This document shows, piece after piece, positions 54,604 to 59,787 of a DNA stretch of 59,787 nt; the first letter of the stretch is position 1, and each line of letters opens with the position of its first letter. A program made the position numbers and the translations under genes. The notes under the pieces were generated by a model. That model was given only the letters and a program-made list of their open reading frames with translations. It searched no databases and had not been told where the DNA came from. Source of the stretch: an uncultured Prevotellaceae bacterium (GTDB lineage: Bacteria; Bacteroidota; Bacteroidia; Bacteroidales; Bacteroidaceae); the NCBI GenBank assembly GCA_902762325.1, contig CACWNV010000029.1, positions 1 to 59,787 of the forward strand. The letters are read 5' to 3'.

Positions 54604-54688
54604 TTCTAAGCTCGTTATTCTCAACTTCCAATTCTTTTATTCGTTCAAGAAGCTGCTGACGTTCTATTAACCATTCTTGGACTTGCAT
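54476..54688 (-). pseudogene. Chimeric ORF: foreign coiled coil fused to a duplicated PD40-gene 3' end
   Basis: 70 codons. The last 40 residues (MKSYNIPEFMHGPVKTTPQ and on to KYVQQLSK) are the same as the C-terminus of the PD40 lipoprotein at 57165-58697. The first 30 residues (EWLIERQQLLERIKELEVE, then NNELRKL) are a heptad-rich coiled coil absent from that gene; they look like the N-terminal zipper of a transposase or similar protein, but the source is unknown. The joint coincides with the end of the 250-bp repeat. It is probably a remnant, though the frame is open with an ATG at 54688. Confidence 0.7.
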
Positions 54689-54701
54689 AATTTGGAAAGC
54701 T

Positions 54702-55976
54702 TTAATCCTTCAAGCAGCCTATGGGGATGACATATACTCCATCTTGTCTTTGATAGGCATACTGTCCTACACCGATGATAACTGCCATAAATGATGGTGC
54801 TGGCATTTTATCAGTATCTATATTCCCGGCAAGTTCTATCATACTGGCTGCGCCAGCATTAATATGATCTTCTCCTCCCAGTTTTACCTCAAGCAGGGCG
54901 TAGCTACCATTTCTTCTATGAAGAACAGTATCACATTCAAGGCCATTGCTGTCTCTGTAATGATAAAGCTGGCCATCCAAGGCTTCTGCATACACACGCA
55001 GGTCTCGCACGGCCATGTCCTCAAAGAAAAGTCCAAATGTATCTAAGTCATTAATCAGGTCTTTTGGACCAAGCCCCAATGCGGCAGTCCCAATGCTCGG
55101 ATCCACGAAATGGCGTGTGTCGCTTGTCCTGATGGCTGCTTTGCTTCGCAGATTAGGATTCCATGCGGCGAGGTCTTCAATTACAAACAGCTTCTTCAAG
55201 GCTTTGATGTAATCGGCCACAGTGTCTTCATCTAACGTGCTTGCATCATTGGCAAGCATGTCTTTACGAATAGTGGCATACGAAACTTGCTGGGAGATAT
55301 TCCTTGCATACGAACGAAGGAGCAACCTTGCACGTTCAGGACTTCTTTTTACCTTATCCACGCGTTGTATGTCTCGTTTTGTCACAGAGTCCACATAGTC
55401 GAATGCCTGATCAAGGGCAATGTCCTTGGAAATCAATGTCGCCCATGGCCATCCACCTCGGCAGGTAAGGTAGGCAATGTCATCAACATTAAGGGCACAT
55501 TGCTGAACTTCTGGTGTTTTGCCATCAAACAAATCCTTCAGACTAATCGTGCCCGACGATTCGCCCGATTCATACAAACTCATGGGACGCATCATGATAT
55601 GTGCGAATCGCCCAGTTCCACTATGAATTGTCTCATCGGCATTAGGAAGTATAGAAGACCCAGTAAGGATAAACTGAGAAGGCTCCCCTCGCTTGTCCAC
55701 TTCACTACGAATGGAATCCCAAATGGGAGGCAGCGCCTGCCATTCGTCAATCAAGCGAGGAGTCTTTCCTTCCAAAAGAGACTTGGGGCTTATCTCTATC
55801 ATTTGTGTGCTTTGTTTCAGCACCGATGCATCCCCAAGGTCAAGTACACTTTTGGCCAATTGTTTTGCCGTTGTTGTCTTGCCACACCACTTGGGCCCTT
55901 CAATGAGAACGGCACCTTTTCCAAGAACCTTACGTTCAAGAAGTCTGTCTGCTATTCGTTGTTTATACTTTACCAT
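54702..55976 (-). CDS. AAA_14/DUF4143 ATPase
   Basis: A 424-aa protein. The AAA_14 ATPase part (~1-160) has Walker A GPKWCGKTT at residues 27-35, a Walker B-like TPRLIDEWQ and the sensor FILTGSS. The DUF4143 part (~200-400) includes the end block GLECDTVLHRRNGSYALLEVKLG, which has the D-x(n)-E-x-K layout of a PD-(D/E)xK nuclease fold. Members are common in Bacteroidota accessory regions; their role is not settled. I start at ATG 55976: the longer frame begins with a TTG at 56006 that overlaps the -7 box. It lies inside the 250-bp direct repeats, next to a broken excisionase gene. Confidence 0.88.
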   Translation of the reverse strand: MVKYKQRIADRLLERKVLGKGAVLIEGPKWCGKTTTAKQLAKSVLDLGDASVLKQSTQMIEISPKSLLEGKTPRLIDEWQALPPIWDSIRSEVDKRGEPSQFILTGSSILPNADETIHSGTGRFAHIMMRPMSLYESGESSGTISLKDLFDGKTPEVQQCALNVDDIAYLTCRGGWPWATLISKDIALDQAFDYVDSVTKRDIQRVDKVKRSPERARLLLRSYARNISQQVSYATIRKDMLANDASTLDEDTVADYIKALKKLFVIEDLAAWNPNLRSKAAIRTSDTRHFVDPSIGTAALGLGPKDLINDLDTFGLFFEDMAVRDLRVYAEALDGQLYHYRDSNGLECDTVLHRRNGSYALLEVKLGGEDHINAGAASMIELAGNIDTDKMPAPSFMAVIIGVGQYAYQRQDGVYVIPIGCLKD

Positions 55977-55995
55977 TACATTACTGTTTAGGCCG

Positions 55996-56027
55996 TAAAG
56001 ATACAACTTTTATAGCAAACCACCAAA
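55996..56027 (-). promoter_or_regulatory. Promoter of the ATPase gene
   Basis: On the - strand, TTTG (56027-56024), 20 bp, then TATCTTTA (56003-55996), one mismatch to TAnnTTTG. It sits 19 bp before the ATG and 15 bp from the 23-bp repeat array. Confidence 0.65.
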
Positions 56028-56042
56028 GAAGATTAAAAGTTT

Positions 56043-56157
56043 TCGGTGATTTGTGGGTCTTTTATTCGGTTATTTGTGGAAGCTTTGTTCGGTGATTTGA
56101 GGATCTTTTGTTCGGTGATTTGTTGAAATTTCATTCGGCGAATCATGGAAAGGATTC
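56043..56157. repeat. 23-bp tandem array upstream of the ATPase promoter
   Basis: Units start at 56043, 56066, 56089, 56112 and a diverged one at 56135, an exact 23-bp period. Common to the units is TCGGTGATTTG at the start, then a variable middle and TTTT/TTTC near the end. It differs in sequence and period from the 22-bp arrays. Confidence 0.9.
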
Positions 56158-56401
56158 TTATAGATTATAGTCTGTTGGTGCAAAAGAAACGGTTCAATCC
56201 CAATTGTCATTTATTATACTTACATGTTCGATGTTATCAAAATCCGCTTCAAAACCCTATTTTATCCCTGAATAATAGCCTAAAACGAGACTCAGCTGCG
56301 TGATTGTTTCGTGATGCACCAGTTCTCAAAAAATGGCTTGCCCTCCGATTCATAACGAAGTTCCTTTGCAGCACGATTCCACTAAAGGGTCGTGTATGTT
56401 T

Positions 56402-56877
56402 ATGAGTAAAGAACCACTTACATTCAATGACCTTCCACTGGTCGTTGCCGAACTTCGGGATGAAGTATCGGGCATGAAGGCGTTACTACTGAACCTTCAG
56501 AACAGACCAACTCAGCAGAGAGAGAGAACAGACACCGCCCTGTCACATCAGAGCAGGTTGCCGAGTGCACTAACATTCCCCTTGCAACCATCTACCAGAA
56601 ACTTGCAAGCAGGGAAATCCCCGGTTCCAAATCTGGCAAGCGATGGGTCATCTACCTTGATGAGATTGACAAGTGGCTGGAGACGAACCGCAAGAATCCT
56701 AGTCCTTTGACTGATGAGGAGCAGAACACTACCATTCTTGCATCGCACAAGTGCAAGCCGAACAAGTCTAGCTGGCAAACTGACCCCTATTTACACCGAA
56801 GGCTAATTGCAAACTGGAGCAAGTCTGTTTTAATGGGTTCGACATCACAACAGATGTGGTTTTGCTTGTCAATATGA
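56402..56877 (+). pseudogene. Excisionase-like HTH protein gene, frameshifted
   Basis: The N-terminal part (MSKEPLTFNDLPLVVAELRD, then EVSGMKALLLNLQN) is in one frame from ATG 56402. The HTH part (PVTSEQVAECTNIPLATIYQ, KLASREIPGSKSGKRW, YLDEIDKWLETNRKN, PLTDEEQNTTILASHKCKPNK) continues in another frame to TGA at 56875-56877. The switch falls in an (AG)5 run at 56517-56526; one AG fewer would join both parts into a normal Bacteroidota excisionase-type helix-turn-helix protein. The flanks 56158-56401 and 56878-57042 hold no supported gene. Confidence 0.78.
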
Positions 56878-57042
56878 TTTTGGGTCAATAGGTTTTATCA
56901 GACATGATAGATGTTTGTCTCGTAGTTATCGACCGACCTGTGTCTGGTATGCTCTATATGGCAGATGTTCTTCAACTCTTTTCTTACATCGAATTAACAT
57001 TATTGAAGAATCTGAAGAACTCGTTCTGTGGTAAAACTTATT

Positions 57043-57292
57043 CAATTGCGAACACGGTGCATTTACGATAGAGAAGGGGTTAAGTCTGCAACATAAATAA
57101 AAGGTGAAAAACCAATGGTCAGATGCCAATGTTTTTTCACCTTATTATATTATAGATGCTCTTGTTATTTGCTAAGCTGCTGCACGTATTTAACTGGGTC
57201 GACGTTTGTCTTCAGGACGTCGGCGATGCCTTGTGGGGTAGTCTTTACGGGACCGTGCATGAACTCAGGGATGTTATAGCTCTTCATCAGCT
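57043..57292. repeat. 250-bp direct repeat, right copy
   Basis: Partner of 54354-54603, in the same orientation 2,689 bp away. It covers the 3' end of the intact PD40 gene and 120 bp beyond its stop. Confidence 0.93.
57101..57143 (-). terminator. Terminator after the PD40 lipoprotein gene
   Basis: AAGGTGAAAAA pairs with TTTTTTCACCTT around a ~20-nt loop, 22 bp downstream of the stop. Confidence 0.8.
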
Positions 57293-58697
57293 GGCGGTGA
57301 TAGTCGGGGTCTTCACTTGGAAGCTCAAACGGTTTCGTGGCGTTTCCTTCTTTGTCTACATGAGCAATGAACGGTCTGGTGAATACTCCGTCGGTGCGGC
57401 GGGATGAGAAGATAATCCACTTTCCATTACTCGACCAGGAATGATAGCTCTCAACATTATTACTGTTAGCTCCCTTCATGGGGTGAGCCGTAAACTGAGG
57501 TGCCTCAGTTGAAGCGGTCTTTGTGGAATCATTCTGCAGGTCTATTATCCACAGGTCTGCATCACGATGCCAGATATGGAAACATCCCCATTCGCCTACA
57601 GCCAACAACAACCAACGGCCATCAGGTGAAATGCGAGGAAGGGTTGCGCTCTTGCCCATTCCTGCGGCATCAAATACCATTTCACGAGGGCCAAAAGTAC
57701 GGGTGTCGAGGTCAAATGACTTACGGTAGATGCTATACTTGATTTCTTTTGCTCTTTGGATTGCTTCGGCTGTGCTCACGGTATCTGTGGAATACTCGAA
57801 GTGGGCACTTCCGTAATACAGCCATTTCCCGTCGGGTGACCAACAAGGGAATATCTCCATTTCCTTAGGATCATTCTCTATGTTCATCACTTCGTTTCGG
57901 TCGATGTCATAAACCATCAAGTCACTTTGAGAGTCAAGCACCTCGATTTTGTTTATGTCCCGAGTATGGAAACTCTGCATGGTCTTGTTGGTGGAGTAGG
58001 CAATAAGTTTAAGCCATGGATGCCATGCCGGATATACACCGGCTGAGAGCAGAGAGTCGTTTGCCATGTTGACCTTTTTCAGTTCACCATCGTAAGCAAT
58101 GAATGTACCGCCGTGAAATTGTCTGGCATGGAACTGCATGCGATCTGGATTATACATCTGATAGTTATGGCAGTTGATGCACTGACCGCTTATCTCTTCT
58201 CCACAAAGCATATTGTCATAAATAACGCTTTCGTCGTAATTCTCAAGGCATCGCTGATTGATGGTCAGTTCCTCGTAGGTGACGTATGAGGGAGAGATGA
58301 GACGATAACTGATGTAGGGGTCAATGGAATCTTTGGAAACATAGATGTTAAACGGCTTGAAACGAGACCATGCCCCATCTGTTTCAGCAAACACCTCTAC
58401 CTGAATTGACTTTCCACTTGCTTTCTCGACAAGTGATTTCCAGTCGTCGATGTCGGGACAAGCCTTCAATCCGCCACATACAATCTCCTCGTTTTCAAAT
58501 GAGAAGCGGGTGACAACATCCTGTGCCTCCTTCATGAATTCAAAAGAAAGAGGAGCAATGTTAACAGGTATGGTCACTCCGGCATAATCGGGATAGATGG
58601 CAGGCAGCTGATTGTTGTCTGTATATTGTGTTGGCACGCTGGTATGACTGCATGCGGTCAGAATCAATACGAGAATAAAGAATAAATACTTTTTCAT
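57165..58697 (-). CDS. PD40/TolB-like beta-propeller lipoprotein with CxxCH haem motif
   Basis: A 510-aa lipoprotein with lipobox LTAC (Cys16). A single c-type haem-binding motif C173-x-x-C176-H177 (GQCINCHNY) follows an N-terminal domain of ~150 residues. The second half has PD40/TolB propeller blades (IFPCWSPDGKWLYYGSAHF, LPRISPDGRWLLLAVGEW, SYHSWSSNGKWIIFSSRR). The C-terminal 44 residues are duplicated at 54476. The neighbour 9 bp upstream encodes a membrane protein, so the two likely form one operon and possibly one envelope complex. Such pairs occur in Bacteroidota; their role, perhaps redox-linked, is not known to me. Confidence 0.8.
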   Translation of the reverse strand: MKKYLFFILVLILTACSHTSVPTQYTDNNQLPAIYPDYAGVTIPVNIAPLSFEFMKEAQDVVTRFSFENEEIVCGGLKACPDIDDWKSLVEKASGKSIQVEVFAETDGAWSRFKPFNIYVSKDSIDPYISYRLISPSYVTYEELTINQRCLENYDESVIYDNMLCGEEISGQCINCHNYQMYNPDRMQFHARQFHGGTFIAYDGELKKVNMANDSLLSAGVYPAWHPWLKLIAYSTNKTMQSFHTRDINKIEVLDSQSDLMVYDIDRNEVMNIENDPKEMEIFPCWSPDGKWLYYGSAHFEYSTDTVSTAEAIQRAKEIKYSIYRKSFDLDTRTFGPREMVFDAAGMGKSATLPRISPDGRWLLLAVGEWGCFHIWHRDADLWIIDLQNDSTKTASTEAPQFTAHPMKGANSNNVESYHSWSSNGKWIIFSSRRTDGVFTRPFIAHVDKEGNATKPFELPSEDPDYHRQLMKSYNIPEFMHGPVKTTPQGIADVLKTNVDPVKYVQQLSK

Positions 58698-58706
58698 ATT
58701 TTACTA

Positions 58707-59787
58707 TTAATAAGATTTCTGATTACGAGTAAAGAAGTATTCGTAGTAGAATGTTCCACCGAAGCGATTATACATCATGGGCTTCATTTGTTCCTCAGAC
58801 ATTCCGCCATATTGCTGGGCGGCACTCATAAACTCGTTGTAAGAATCTACCACCTCTTTATCAAATGGCATGTGACTGATATCTACCTGATTTTCCAGAT
58901 GTCCGTAAAGATAAGCGGCCTCCTGATAATGGATTGGCATGTGCTGACCTTGATGCAACTGGGCATAATGGAAGAATCTTGGCCAGAACATCTGGATGTC
59001 TTTCATCTGCAATGCTGCAAGCAGCGTCTGTTCCTGATAGAGCGGGTCGTCACCATCACTATTGGCAAAGATGTTCAGGAGATATATTTCTATCAAGGTG
59101 TTGTCACTTGCAAGTACGTCATCCGCCTTCATCATGTGCAGGATAGGTTCAAACTCTTTATCCTTCTTAATAAGCTCCGGATTCTTGACATAAGACTCAT
59201 AATGCATAGCCCAGTCTTTATAGTACTTCGTCTTCTTCAGAATATCAATATACTTCTGAGCCACTGCCAGCTCACCATTCAGCAATGAACACTTCAACAT
59301 GAATTTATAATAGTCAACTCGCCATCCGTATTCAACACCGTCTTCAAGACACCACCGATAGCAGAAGTTGACTTGTCCATAGTTCAGATAGAGAGTCTTT
59401 CCACCCGTCTGTGTCATTCGTACGGTGAATGGTGCTGCACATTTCTTGTCTCCGTTTTTGTAATGATACATTTTGTCCCCCTGCTGTCCTTGTCGGAACA
59501 GGGCAAGGTTCTTTAGCATCCATATCATACGTGTCGGCTCATCTGTGTCTTGTGCAATGTTGAGAATACCATCCCAGTCAAGGTTTTCTGCACAACGATT
59601 CATCACAAGTTCTTTGTGATAGTTCTCGTCTTTGTACCAGAAGTGATATGTCAGACCGGCAATGACCAGTAACAATCCACATTGAGCCAATCCCCATAGC
59701 ATAACCTTTGTCACATCTTTATTGCGTTTCTTTGAATAGCATGCTGCTGCAACTACAACAAATGTGACAAGAAGGTAATAGGGAATA
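58707..59787 (-). CDS. DUF6057-like membrane protein, 3' part only (cut by right edge)
   Basis: The frame is open from the stop at 58707 to the right window edge with no stop, so the visible ~359 residues are the C-terminal part; a GTG at 59714 is in frame but is not the likely start. Two membrane helices are visible at the left end of the fragment (YYLLVTFVVVAAACY and LAQCGLLLVIAGLTYHFWY). They are followed by a soluble part of ~300 residues with helical, TPR-like character (GELAVAQKYIDILKKTKYYKDW; HYQEAAYLYGHLENQ) and a tyrosine/phenylalanine-rich end. This layout resembles DUF6057. It is co-oriented and adjacent to the PD40 lipoprotein gene. Confidence 0.7.
   Translation of the reverse strand, partial: IPYYLLVTFVVVAAACYSKKRNKDVTKVMLWGLAQCGLLLVIAGLTYHFWYKDENYHKELVMNRCAENLDWDGILNIAQDTDEPTRMIWMLKNLALFRQGQQGDKMYHYKNGDKKCAAPFTVRMTQTGGKTLYLNYGQVNFCYRWCLEDGVEYGWRVDYYKFMLKCSLLNGELAVAQKYIDILKKTKYYKDWAMHYESYVKNPELIKKDKEFEPILHMMKADDVLASDNTLIEIYLLNIFANSDGDDPLYQEQTLLAALQMKDIQMFWPRFFHYAQLHQGQHMPIHYQEAAYLYGHLENQVDISHMPFDKEVVDSYNEFMSAAQQYGGMSEEQMKPMMYNRFGGTFYYEYFFTRNQKSY

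Noticed and set aside
55287-55991. 234-codon open frame antisense to the ATPase gene
   Set aside because: The ATPase on the other strand has Walker motifs, promoter and start; the antisense frame has none.

Overview
The window looks like a chromosome segment of a Bacteroidota gut or rumen bacterium, most likely Prevotellaceae (Prevotella/Segatella type). The evidence is the Bacteroidota promoter pattern (TTTG, 19-20 bp, TAnnTTTG) in front of several genes, two SusC/SusD pairs, the gene order ftsX-DUF3098-uppP-truB-queA-folK, a fused Fkp fucokinase/GDP-fucose pyrophosphorylase, and C-terminal tails of the GLYI/GKK type on secreted proteins. No rRNA or tRNA gene and no CRISPR array was seen.

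Layout. 1-8.6 kb is core housekeeping: a radical SAM gene cut by the left edge, the ftsX-to-folK operon, rpsO, typA and mtnN. 8.7-17.6 kb is a four-gene + strand run: a YfhO membrane protein, a secreted multi-domain glycosidase-like protein, fkp and a GSCFA protein, suggesting surface glycan or glycoconjugate work. 17.7-20.6 kb is xylB-xylA (xylose catabolism). 21.2-23.7 kb is a secreted repeat protein on the - strand. 24.0-40.5 kb is one long + strand operon with seven surface genes: FAS1, SusC, SusD, FAS1, FAS1, SusC, SusD. It has no CAZyme and no regulator inside it. 40.6-48.4 kb carries a secreted HELGH peptidase, a GH3 beta-glycosidase/xylosidase, a CE7-type acetylxylan esterase and an S9 peptidase, followed by topB. 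The GH3 and CE7 genes plus xylBA make xylan or xylo-oligosaccharide use plausible.

50.3-57.3 kb is an accessory, A+T-rich island with signs of mobile-element decay. It holds a five-hairpin stretch followed by a small HTH-like ORF, an unrecognised helical protein, a HIRAN-domain protein with a strongly folded segment upstream, an AAA_14/DUF4143 ATPase, and an excisionase-like gene broken in an AG run. A 250-bp direct repeat flanks the ATPase/excisionase part and contains the 3' end of the neighbouring PD40 gene. 57.2-59.8 kb is a PD40/beta-propeller lipoprotein with a CxxCH haem motif and a membrane protein cut by the right edge.

The most unusual signal is non-coding. Three intergenic loci (7.7, 20.9 and 50.6 kb) carry arrays with an exact 22-bp period, in which most units hold a 15-bp dyad of the form AAA, about 7 bp, TTT. 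Two of the three sit inside a ~370-bp dispersed element present in two copies. A separate 23-bp tandem array lies directly upstream of the ATPase promoter.
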